Below are positions 1 to 6,271 of a stretch of 6,275 bases of DNA, in pieces (the first letter of the stretch is position 1; the number at the start of each line of letters is the position of its first letter). The translations under genes and the position numbers were made by a program. The notes beneath the pieces are model-generated. The model was not told where the DNA came from, did not search any database, and saw only the letters and a list, made by a program, of their open reading frames with translations. This DNA comes from Planctomycetaceae bacterium (GTDB taxonomy: Bacteria > Planctomycetota > Planctomycetia > Pirellulales > Pirellulaceae). Location: NCBI GenBank assembly GCA_002702965.1, contig PADE01000042.1, positions 3,455-9,729 on the forward strand. The letters run 5' to 3'.

Positions 1-948
1 TGGGGTGCATCCAGCGGGTGGCTGAACGCGGATGTTCCCGAATGGTCGTGGGTGACTTGCATTCTGCTTATCGATGTGGCGCACGTGTACGCCACCGGAT
101 TTCGTGTCTATTTTGATCGGCAGGAATTGCAGCGCCGCCCGTGGTTGTACTATGGGGTACCCGTGGTCAGCTACGTTTTAGGGTTGGCGCTTTACAGTGA
201 AGGCGAGTTGTTATTCTGGCGCGTGCTGGCTTACCTTGCGGTCTTTCATTTCGTGAGACAGCAGTACGGGTGGGTTGCGCTCTACCGGGCGAAGGCGGGA
301 GAGGTCGGCCGCGCGGGTCGGTGGATCGACAACGCGACAATCTACGCGGCTACGCTGTACCCTCTGATCTACTGGCACGCCCATTTGCCCCGACGGTTTT
401 CCTGGTTTGTGAGCCATGATTTCCACGTCATTCCGCTGGTTTGTGAGGCCGTGTGTTGGCCCCTGTACTGCGTTGCGTTGACGCTGTACGCCGGCAAGGC
501 GATGTTCCAGTGGGTTGGCGGGAATCCCAATCCGGGGAAAGACCTGGTTGTCACCACCACCGCGGTTTGTTGGTATGTGGGGATTGTCGCGTTTGACTCC
601 GACTATGCGTTTACCGTTACCAACGTGATCATCCACGGTGTGCCATACATGGTGTTGGTCTATTGGTACTGGTCGCGCAGGGTCTCAGATGCGGCTGACC
701 GTGGCTCGACCCGATGGCGCGGACTGGTGTTTTTTGTAGCGACGATTTGGGTGCTCGCGTACATCGAGGAGTTGATCTGGCATCGCGCCATCTGGCACGA
801 CAAGGAGTGGCTCTTTGGCGCCGGAATCGGCATCGAACCGATCGCGCAGATGTTGATTGTGCCTATGTTGGCAACCCCGCAGTTGACCCATTATATTCTA
901 GACGGTTTTATCTGGAAGCGACGGAGCAATCCGCGTTTTCGCTTGTAA
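1..948 (+). CDS. Uncharacterised polytopic membrane protein (5' end outside window)
   Basis: The reading frame is open from base 1 and ends with TAA at 946-948. The codons before the first possible start (GTG at 52) already read as a plausible hydrophobic protein containing a WSWV segment, so the real start probably lies upstream. Counting from that GTG, the visible part is 298 residues with about eight or nine hydrophobic segments, so it is an integral inner-membrane protein. Histidines sit within or beside membrane segments in distinctive contexts: DVAHVYATG (His11), FHFVRQQYGW (His66), IIHGVPYMV (His195) and LTHYILDGFIWKRR (His280). The C-terminus is basic. The spread of membrane histidines recalls membrane-bound di-iron or carotenoid-cleaving (Brp/Blh-type) proteins, but I cannot match the family and assign no activity. 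A K+ channel gene follows 49 bases downstream on the same strand, so they may share a transcript. I am sure it is a real gene; its function is unknown. Confidence 0.85.
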   Translation, partial: WGASSGWLNADVPEWSWVTCILLIDVAHVYATGFRVYFDRQELQRRPWLYYGVPVVSYVLGLALYSEGELLFWRVLAYLAVFHFVRQQYGWVALYRAKAGEVGRAGRWIDNATIYAATLYPLIYWHAHLPRRFSWFVSHDFHVIPLVCEAVCWPLYCVALTLYAGKAMFQWVGGNPNPGKDLVVTTTAVCWYVGIVAFDSDYAFTVTNVIIHGVPYMVLVYWYWSRRVSDAADRGSTRWRGLVFFVATIWVLAYIEELIWHRAIWHDKEWLFGAGIGIEPIAQMLIVPMLATPQLTHYILDGFIWKRRSNPRFRL

Positions 949-997
949 GTGGGATGCTGCTCGTGATGCGCGCAGAAGGGTCGCGGGCTGAGGTTTG

Positions 998-2098
998 ATG
1001 AGGTTCCCTGGCGGCCGAAGTTGGTGTCTGTTTATGCAATGGCACACGGTTTCTCGTTGGATCCGGCTCTTTCGCCGCCGCCGAGACATCAGTGTGGTAA
1101 TTTTTGGCCTGACTTTGCTGGTTAGCGTGTTGGGAAACGCAACCTGCTACTACGTGTTTGAACAAGCACAGAATCCGACCGTGGGAGACGCGTTGTGGTT
1201 CAGTGTGATTTCCCTAAGTACCATTGGCTACGGCGATCTGCAAGCGCATTCGGTCGGCGGACGCGTGGGTACGGTCGTCTTCGTGATCGTTCTGGGTTTG
1301 GGCTCGTTTTCGCTGATGCTGGGGATGTTGTTCGAGTGGTTGTCAGAACGATTGGCACGGGAGCAAAAAGGAATGGGATCGATTGTTGCCGAGGATCACA
1401 TCCTGATCGTGAATTTTCCATCGCTGCCTCGGATCGAACAGATTGTTGAGGAACTCTGCGCTGATCGTGACCATGGCCGTCGTGAAATCGTGATTGTGAC
1501 CGACAAGATTGACGAATTGCCGTTACGTAAAAAGAACGTGTTGTTCGTCAAAGGCCCGGTGTTAGACGACGAGACGTATCGCCGCGCGGGCATCGATCGA
1601 GCGCGGTTGGCGATCGTTCTGGCGACGGACTACGACGACACCAATAGTGACGCGGTCGTCGCGTCTGCGGTCGCGGTCATCGAAAGCATGAACGAATCGA
1701 TTTACACGGTCGCAGAGTGCCTCGCCCCGAGACACCGAATGTTGTTTGACTCGGTGCGGTGTAACGCAGTGGTCTACAGCCATACGATTTCCGGCAACTT
1801 GCTGACGCAGGAAATTCTCGACCCGGGCGTGGCTCTGATGATGGATGCGTTGACTAGTAATACCCACGAATCGTGTTTGTTTGCGACCGAAGTGATGGAT
1901 CCACCGGCCGAATGTTCCTATCGAAAACTCGCTGTGCAGATGGTCGAACAGGATATGTCGCTGGTGTGTGTCCAGAGAGAGCATCACACGATCTCATCGT
2001 TTTTGGACATCAATCCGACCCGCGGTGATCGCATGATCTACGTCGGTAAGCAAAGGATGACCTGGGATCGATTGCTGGCCGGAGTGGGGTATGAATGA
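998..2098 (+). CDS. Two-TM potassium channel with RCK/TrkA-N-like regulatory domain
   Basis: Predicted MthK-like K+ channel subunit of the inner membrane, probably tetrameric, 366 residues from ATG 998. Residues 1-30 are basic and cytoplasmic. The first helix is about 31-54. The pore loop carries the K+ selectivity filter STIGYGD (74-80). The second helix is about 90-114. A cytoplasmic domain starts near residue 133 (HILIV) and continues through a Rossmann-like fold (EIVIVTDKIDELP; VLFVKGPVLDDETYRRAGI; ARLAIVLATDYDDTNSDA), with a C-terminal extension rich in alternating hydrophobic residues. Where a canonical TrkA-N domain has GxGxxG after the first strand, this protein has VNFPSLPRIEQI, so classic dinucleotide binding looks lost or changed. 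ATG 998 was chosen because GAGG at 990-993 lies just upstream; TTG 995 directly before it and ATG 1034 (residue 13, just ahead of WHTVSRW) are alternatives. speD starts 33 bases downstream. The channel class is certain; ligand and physiological role are not. Confidence 0.93.
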   Translation: MRFPGGRSWCLFMQWHTVSRWIRLFRRRRDISVVIFGLTLLVSVLGNATCYYVFEQAQNPTVGDALWFSVISLSTIGYGDLQAHSVGGRVGTVVFVIVLGLGSFSLMLGMLFEWLSERLAREQKGMGSIVAEDHILIVNFPSLPRIEQIVEELCADRDHGRREIVIVTDKIDELPLRKKNVLFVKGPVLDDETYRRAGIDRARLAIVLATDYDDTNSDAVVASAVAVIESMNESIYTVAECLAPRHRMLFDSVRCNAVVYSHTISGNLLTQEILDPGVALMMDALTSNTHESCLFATEVMDPPAECSYRKLAVQMVEQDMSLVCVQREHHTISSFLDINPTRGDRMIYVGKQRMTWDRLLAGVGYE

Positions 2099-2131
2099 TG
2101 GCGTGGCCGTTTGCTAACATGATGGGTTAAT

Positions 2132-2533
2132 ATGACATCTACACGCGATCCCGTGATTGCGGGAAACCTCGCCCGAGCGGGGTTGGGCGGAACGCACCTG
2201 TTGGCCGATCTGTTCGGTGTCCACGCGGATCTGCTGACCGAGGAGCAGACCGTAACGGAGTGCTTGCTTGCCGCGTTGCGGAAGTCCGGTTTTAACGTGT
2301 TGTCTCAGTGCAGCCATAAATTCCCGGGCGCTGGATCCGGTGTGACGGCAGTGGCCTTGCTGTCTGAATCGCATGCCGCCATCCACACCTACCCCGAGCA
2401 CGGCTATGTAGCGGTCGACGTCTTTTCCTGCGGAATGCCGGATCCGGAAGTGGCGCTTGCTCACTTGCGCGATGTCTTACGACCGACACGCATCTGCGTC
2501 CACACGCAGACTCGCGGCGAATCGGGCGGATGA
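2132..2533 (+). CDS. speD: S-adenosylmethionine decarboxylase proenzyme (pyruvoyl-dependent)
   Basis: A 133-residue protein of the short prokaryotic (class 1b) AdoMet decarboxylase family. These enzymes convert AdoMet to decarboxylated AdoMet, the aminopropyl donor for spermidine synthesis, in the cytoplasm. The proenzyme cleaves itself to make a pyruvoyl cofactor. The hallmark block is intact: LLSESHAAIHTYPEHGYVAVDVFSCG spans residues 76-101. Processing is expected between Glu79 and Ser80, with Ser80 becoming pyruvate. His85 and Cys100 match the family's processing and catalytic residues. GTHLLADLFG (20-29) is the usual first strand, and about 19 less conserved residues precede it. The length is close to the family norm. 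The ATG is preceded by only a weak GGG, so the start rests on homology. It lies 33 bases after the K+ channel gene and converges with nadE. No aminopropyltransferase gene is present. Some SpeD homologues have shifted to ornithine or arginine decarboxylation, so the substrate is probable, not proven. Confidence 0.93.
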   Translation: MTSTRDPVIAGNLARAGLGGTHLLADLFGVHADLLTEEQTVTECLLAALRKSGFNVLSQCSHKFPGAGSGVTAVALLSESHAAIHTYPEHGYVAVDVFSCGMPDPEVALAHLRDVLRPTRICVHTQTRGESGG

Positions 2534-2568
2534 GCCGTTCACCGTAGGTTCAGCAGCCCTGACGATCT

Positions 2569-2591
2569 GCCGCCCTCAGCGTGTGGGCCGC
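2569..2591. terminator. Stem-loop in the convergent speD/nadE gap
   Basis: An imperfect hairpin: GCCGCCC (2569-2575) pairs with GGGCCGC (2585-2591) except for one C-C mismatch, around a nine-base loop. It lies 36 bases past the speD stop. There is no T-run after it on either strand, so it is not a textbook intrinsic terminator. It could help end transcription together with the hairpin that follows it. Weak evidence, based only on pairing and position. Confidence 0.3.
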
Positions 2592-2600
2592 GCAACCGAC

Positions 2601-2619
2601 ACCCCGAGGCTAGCGGGGT
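2601..2619. terminator. GC-rich hairpin enclosing the nadE stop codon
   Basis: ACCCCG (2601-2606) pairs perfectly with CGGGGT (2614-2619) around a seven-base loop. The nadE stop codon (TAG on the minus strand, 2612-2610) falls in this loop. The hairpin sits where speD (+) and nadE (-) transcripts converge, so a bidirectional terminator or 3'-end-stabilising structure is a reasonable reading. No T-tract follows on either strand. Position and stem support it; termination itself is inference. Confidence 0.4.
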
Positions 2620-4607
2620 TCGTTCGCGGCCTGCTCTCGCAACTCCAACAATTCACGTGTGAATCCTCCCGAGAGGATCGGAAAACGGCACCAGGTCTTG
2701 GGATCGAGGTTTTCATCGTCCAGATGAAAGGACGGCGCATAGCGCTCACGCTTCCATTGGTTACGGCACCAGAGGCGATAGAACCGCTCGGTCCACTCCG
2801 CGAGCTGATGTCTTGAAAAGGTGGGAAACTGTGCTTGTAGTACCTGCCAGGATTCAATGGGAGATTGCTTATCGCGGATCGCGGCGCGCTCGATGGCGTC
2901 GAGAATCTCGTACGGCATCAGGTCAGCTTCGTCGGTTTGGCCCGCGGAAAGGGGGCGCAATTCGGCAGTCGGCTGTTGGTCGGTGACGGCAGCCAAGGTC
3001 GGAATAGGCTTTAAGCCATCGGGTCCCGTCGTTTTCATCCAGTTCAGCCATTGACGTAGAAACGCCTTATCGATTCCGGCGATGGGAGACAAGCCACCGC
3101 ACGTATCTCCGTCCATCGTGGCGTAGCCGACGGCCGCTTCACTACGGTTGCTGGTGGCCAGCAGCAACGCACCTTGTAGGTTGGCGAGCATCCAAACACC
3201 AGGTCCTCGGACGCGGGCCTGGATGTTTTGCAACGCCAGGTCGTCGCGGTCCCAGCTGAGCTCCCGTCCCTGCGCGCCGGAGATCAAGTGAACGTAATCT
3301 TGAACGAGTTGGTCCACATCCCATTCCAGAAAGTTTGCCCCGATCGTTTCCGCCACGGTGCGGGCGGCAGAGCGGGTTGTCTCAGAACTGTTGCGAGTCG
3401 ATTGGTAGACGCAGGTCAGCAGTTCGCGGATGAGGTCGTCGGTTGTTTCCAACCGACTTTCGTCTCGCAAATACGGGATCTTGTCGCGAAATCGCTTGGC
3501 ACCCAATTCGCGGATTCCGAACTGAACCATCGTTCCGCAGAGCAATGCCACGGCGGCGGAATCGGCGCCACCGCTGAGCGACACCACAAAGCCGCGGGAG
3601 TGGCTCTTGCGTAGGTAATCAAATAGCGCGAGTGAAACCGCTTTGGTAAAGGACTCTTCCTTCACATGGGGGCCCGAATCGCTGGGATCGACTTGCGGCT
3701 CCAACGGTGTCGGACTGGCGGGAGTGTACGTGAAGTCGCACGTCACCAGTCCCTCCGAGTTTTCGCCCAGTTGCGGTTGAAGGTTTCCGGTGCGAGCTCG
3801 GCTCATGCGCGCGGCGTCGATGTCCAGGACGGCAGTTGTCAAATGGACGTCGGCGAAAGAAAACCGGGTTCCGAGCCCTTTCAGCTGGCCGTCGCTGGCG
3901 ATCATCGCCCCGCCGTCATAGATCACCCGACCCGCCTCGTTACCGAGCAAATTGACGTACACATAGCCAGCATGAAAGGCCCGTGAACCCTCCAGAATAA
4001 ATCGCTTGCGGATTTCATTCTTACCAAAGGCGAAGTGGCTTGCGCTGGGATTGAGAATAATGTCGACCCCGCGGCTTGCCAGTTGCGCCCCCGGGCGATG
4101 CGCCACCCAGGCATCCTCGCAGATCTCAAATCCCAGCAGCACTCCGCCGCAGTCGAAAATCAGATCTCCCAGAGGGTACGTCCGGCCAGCCACCTGTGTG
4201 AGGGTGTGGACACCAGACGGCCAGGGTTGAAACCAACGCGGTTCATAATGCACTCCCTCGCCGGCTAGGTTTTGTTTGCCGACAAAGCCCAACACCTCGC
4301 CGTCGGCGAGCAGGCAGACGCAATTGAACAAGCTACCGCTGTATCGGATTGGCAGTCCCACGGAAACGATCATTCCAGATGTGTGCGGTACGATTTCCGT
4401 CAACACACGTAGTGCCTCGGCCTGAACGCCAGACGAATGAAACGCATCTTCACATCCGTACCCAGTCACACACAATTCGGGCAGGCAGAGAATGTTGGCG
4501 TGCTGTTGGCGCGCCTCCGAGATGGCTTCCAGGACGTGGTGCTGGTTGGTGTCCCATGCCAGTGGAGTCTGGTTCAATGCCGCAGCGGCTATCTTGACCA
4601 GTTTCAT
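2610..4607 (-). CDS. nadE: Glutamine-dependent NAD+ synthetase
   Basis: A 665-residue cytosolic enzyme that amidates deamido-NAD to NAD+ using ATP and ammonia released from glutamine, the last step of NAD synthesis. The N-terminal half is a nitrilase-fold glutaminase with the full Glu-Lys-Cys triad: Glu44 in LPELCVTGYG, Lys111 in GKQNLAGEG and Cys163 in FEICEDAW. After a linker (about 295-320) comes the ATP-pyrophosphatase synthetase domain with the P-loop SGGADS (345-350), NIQAR (461-465), SNRSE (486-490) and MDGDTCGG (498-505). The length fits the long two-domain type known from Mycobacterium and eukaryotes, in which ammonia is tunnelled between the sites. The frame extends 24 codons further upstream to 4679, but the ATG at 4607 directly precedes KLVKIAAAALNQT, the usual start of the glutaminase fold. 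It also has a ribosome-binding site and overlaps the pncB stop as ATGA, pointing to translational coupling. No missing catalytic residue or frameshift is seen. Confidence 0.97.
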   Translation of the reverse strand: MKLVKIAAAALNQTPLAWDTNQHHVLEAISEARQQHANILCLPELCVTGYGCEDAFHSSGVQAEALRVLTEIVPHTSGMIVSVGLPIRYSGSLFNCVCLLADGEVLGFVGKQNLAGEGVHYEPRWFQPWPSGVHTLTQVAGRTYPLGDLIFDCGGVLLGFEICEDAWVAHRPGAQLASRGVDIILNPSASHFAFGKNEIRKRFILEGSRAFHAGYVYVNLLGNEAGRVIYDGGAMIASDGQLKGLGTRFSFADVHLTTAVLDIDAARMSRARTGNLQPQLGENSEGLVTCDFTYTPASPTPLEPQVDPSDSGPHVKEESFTKAVSLALFDYLRKSHSRGFVVSLSGGADSAAVALLCGTMVQFGIRELGAKRFRDKIPYLRDESRLETTDDLIRELLTCVYQSTRNSSETTRSAARTVAETIGANFLEWDVDQLVQDYVHLISGAQGRELSWDRDDLALQNIQARVRGPGVWMLANLQGALLLATSNRSEAAVGYATMDGDTCGGLSPIAGIDKAFLRQWLNWMKTTGPDGLKPIPTLAAVTDQQPTAELRPLSAGQTDEADLMPYEILDAIERAAIRDKQSPIESWQVLQAQFPTFSRHQLAEWTERFYRLWCRNQWKRERYAPSFHLDDENLDPKTWCRFPILSGGFTRELLELREQAANEPR

Positions 4608-6073
4608 GGGCCCGTTTCCTTTCCGGCGCCGAGAAGTGTCTGCGTGCGGTCCAGGAAGTTGCGCTCGGTGGCGACGCAATAGCCGCTACCACGGTCGGGG
4701 TGCTGCGGCTCAGCAAGACCGAAGCACGTGAGTTGATCCCGCGCGTGCTGTTGGAGGTGTTCCAGGCAGGACGCCTCGGTCACGACGACCCCCTCACGCA
4801 TCACCGGAATCAATAGTTCTTCGGAATCGAGAGTCTTGTCGATGGGAAAGACCTCGTGATTGGGACCAATCGCTACGGTAGGACGACTCGTGGCGGTCAA
4901 CTCATCGTAGAGCATATCGGTGCAGGGGGCGCCATGGCGATGGAAGCGGCGCACTTGGAGAATTCCGGGAAACGTTGATTTTTCGCCGTTTTCTGATCGT
5001 TTGAGTTTGTGTTGCCAGTCGCCCTGTTGATTGCGCAGCGCGGAGAGTTTGTAGACGCCCCCCAGCGACGGCTGGTCGTAGCCCGTGACGAGGCGTGTTC
5101 CCACTCCCCACATCCCGATCGGCGCTCCTGACTCTCTCCAAGCCGAAATCGAATCTTCATCGAGATCGTTGCTGGCCACGATCACCGCCTGTTGGAATCC
5201 GGCGTCGTCGAGCATTGTTCGAGCTTGCTGACTGAGAACACCCAGGTCTCCGGAATCGAGCCGCACGCCGACCAGTTCGTGCCCTTCTTTGCGCAGCCGC
5301 CGGCCAACTTCAATCGCGTTCTGGACCCCGTCGGTGGTCTGAAAAGTATCGACCAAGAATACACAATTGTCCGGAAAGACATCGGCGAACGCCTCGAAAG
5401 CAGTCCGTTCGTCCTCGAACGCCAGCACCCAACTGTGGGCGTGAGTGCCCCGCACAGGAATGCGCAGCTGTTTTCCCGCCCACAAATTGGAGGTCGCCGT
5501 ACAGCCGCCGATAAACGCTGCGCGCGTCGCGAACAGCGCGGCGTCGAATCCTTGGGCGCGACGCAGTCCGAACTCGACAACGGGAGTTGGCGCCGCCGCC
5601 AGGCAGATCCGGGCCGCTTTGGTACAGATCAGTGTCTGGAAATTGACCAGATTCAATAAACCGGATTCGACGAGCTGCACGGGTAGCAGCGGCCCGCGAA
5701 TCCTGAGCAGTGGCTGCTGCGGAAACACGACGGTGCCCTCGCGGATGGCGTCGATGTTCCCAGCGAAGTGGAGCGTGGACAAATAGTCGAGGAATTCGGA
5801 AGGAAACAGGCGGTTGCCGGTGTTCGTTTCTAGCGTGGCCAGATAGCCGAGATCGGTTTCGTCGAAATGCCAGTGTGTTAGGTAATCGAGTGCCGATTGA
5901 AGCCCACAGCAGATGGCGAAAGAACCCCTGAACGGACTCGCGCGGAACGACAGATGAAACACGGCTTCCCGCTCTGCGAGTCCCTGTTTCCAGTACGCAA
6001 ACGCCATCGTCAATTGATAAAGATCCGCAACCAGTCCTAGGGAGTGGCCGTGATGATGAGACGGGGGCGACAT
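4604..6073 (-). CDS. pncB: Nicotinate phosphoribosyltransferase
   Basis: A 489-residue cytosolic enzyme that joins nicotinate and PRPP, with ATP hydrolysis, to give nicotinate mononucleotide, the entry step of Preiss-Handler NAD salvage. The family opening motif DLYQLTM is at 17-23. GTHAHSW (209-215) contains the histidine expected to be phosphorylated during the cycle (probably His213). LVDTF (240-244), GVRLDSGDL (269-277), ASNDLDE (300-306) and a GVGTRLVTG segment near 330 build the phosphoribose- and nicotinate-binding barrel. The length and motifs resemble the human/Gram-positive NAPRT branch more than the shorter enterobacterial PncB. The ATG at 6073 leaves only 16 residues before the conserved motif and has no good Shine-Dalgarno. 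The N-terminus carries a histidine cluster (HHHGH, 6-10) with no obvious role. The stop TGA (4606-4604) overlaps the nadE start, so the two enzymes are almost certainly coexpressed. All expected core motifs are present. Confidence 0.96.
   Translation of the reverse strand: MSPPSHHHGHSLGLVADLYQLTMAFAYWKQGLAEREAVFHLSFRASPFRGSFAICCGLQSALDYLTHWHFDETDLGYLATLETNTGNRLFPSEFLDYLSTLHFAGNIDAIREGTVVFPQQPLLRIRGPLLPVQLVESGLLNLVNFQTLICTKAARICLAAAPTPVVEFGLRRAQGFDAALFATRAAFIGGCTATSNLWAGKQLRIPVRGTHAHSWVLAFEDERTAFEAFADVFPDNCVFLVDTFQTTDGVQNAIEVGRRLRKEGHELVGVRLDSGDLGVLSQQARTMLDDAGFQQAVIVASNDLDEDSISAWRESGAPIGMWGVGTRLVTGYDQPSLGGVYKLSALRNQQGDWQHKLKRSENGEKSTFPGILQVRRFHRHGAPCTDMLYDELTATSRPTVAIGPNHEVFPIDKTLDSEELLIPVMREGVVVTEASCLEHLQQHARDQLTCFGLAEPQHPDRGSGYCVATERNFLDRTQTLLGAGKETGP
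4617..4624 (-). promoter_or_regulatory. Ribosome-binding site for nadE inside the end of pncB
   Basis: On the minus strand this reads GGAAAGGA. The AGGA part (4620-4617) is nine bases ahead of the ATG at 4607. It is the clearest Shine-Dalgarno-like element in the window and supports that ATG over the longer upstream frame. It lies within the last codons of pncB, consistent with coupled translation of the two genes. Confidence 0.6.
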
Positions 6074-6077
6074 GTAA

Positions 6078-6088
6078 GGCTCGGTGTT
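6078..6088. repeat. 11-bp direct repeat, pncB-proximal copy
   Basis: GGCTCGGTGTT on the plus strand (AACACCGAGCC on the pncB coding strand), ending four bases before the pncB ATG, where a ribosome would bind. An identical copy lies at 6151-6161. Start-to-start distance is 73 bases, close to seven turns of B-DNA. Identity is seen directly; an operator or RNA-level role is inference. Confidence 0.5.
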
Positions 6089-6150
6089 CGTCCAATGTCG
6101 GGCAGCTGGCGGAGTGGCGGAATTTCTCGAGTTGGCCGTGCCGGGGTGCT

Positions 6151-6161
6151 GGCTCGGTGTT
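6151..6161. repeat. 11-bp direct repeat, pncB-distal copy
   Basis: Second perfect copy of GGCTCGGTGTT. Flanking bases differ from the first copy, so the match is exactly 11 bases. On the pncB strand it directly follows a small hairpin, CCGCA/TGCGG (6178-6174 with 6167-6163), which has a six-base loop. Confidence 0.5.
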
Positions 6162-6243
6162 GCCGCATCAGGGTGCGGGGCTGGGCAAAGCCACCGGAAT
6201 GGGGCTTGATCTTGCGCACACTCGCCGGGGGTCTAACAGTGTA

Positions 6244-6271
6244 ATCATGACGCCGCGGCGCGAGTCGTCAA
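6244..6271 (-). promoter_or_regulatory. Tentative sigma-70-like promoter for pncB-nadE
   Basis: On the minus strand, TTGACG (6271-6266, five of six consensus bases) is followed after 16 bases by CATGAT (6249-6244, four of six). Transcription from here would give a leader of roughly 160 bases before pncB, containing the hairpin and both direct repeats. The match is modest and the organism's promoter consensus is unknown to me, so this is a candidate only. Confidence 0.28.

Noticed and set aside
714..998. Plus-strand open frame (94 codons) overlapping the end of the membrane protein gene and the start of the channel gene
   Set aside because: It is mostly an out-of-frame overlap with the membrane protein gene, is Arg-rich, and has no ribosome-binding site or recognisable family.
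2119..2130. Three-codon frame ATG ATG GGT TAA ending one base before the speD ATG, recalling the regulatory upstream frame of eukaryotic AdoMet decarboxylase mRNAs
   Set aside because: It is too short to distinguish from chance, has no ribosome-binding site, and its residues (Met-Met-Gly) do not resemble the known polyamine-sensing peptide. Conservation in relatives would be needed to revive it.
3228..3614. Plus-strand open frame (128 codons) antisense to nadE
   Set aside because: It lies wholly opposite conserved nadE synthetase-domain codons and shows no domain or initiation signal of its own.
4608..4679. 24-residue N-terminal extension of NadE in the same frame
   Set aside because: The extra residues are Arg/His-rich translation of pncB codons. 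The internal ATG at 4607 has a ribosome-binding site, an ATGA overlap and begins exactly at the conserved domain.
5310..6095. Long minus-strand open frame (261 codons) overlapping pncB in another frame
   Set aside because: Its product is Arg/Ser/Pro-rich with no recognisable domain, while the pncB frame carries every expected motif. It is a shadow frame of GC-rich coding DNA.
6107..6122. tRNA-Leu/Ser-like opening (GGCGGAGTGGCGGAAT) on the plus strand
   Set aside because: No matching D-loop continuation, anticodon arm, T-loop (GGTTCGAATCC-like) or closing acceptor strand follows, so it is a chance resemblance.
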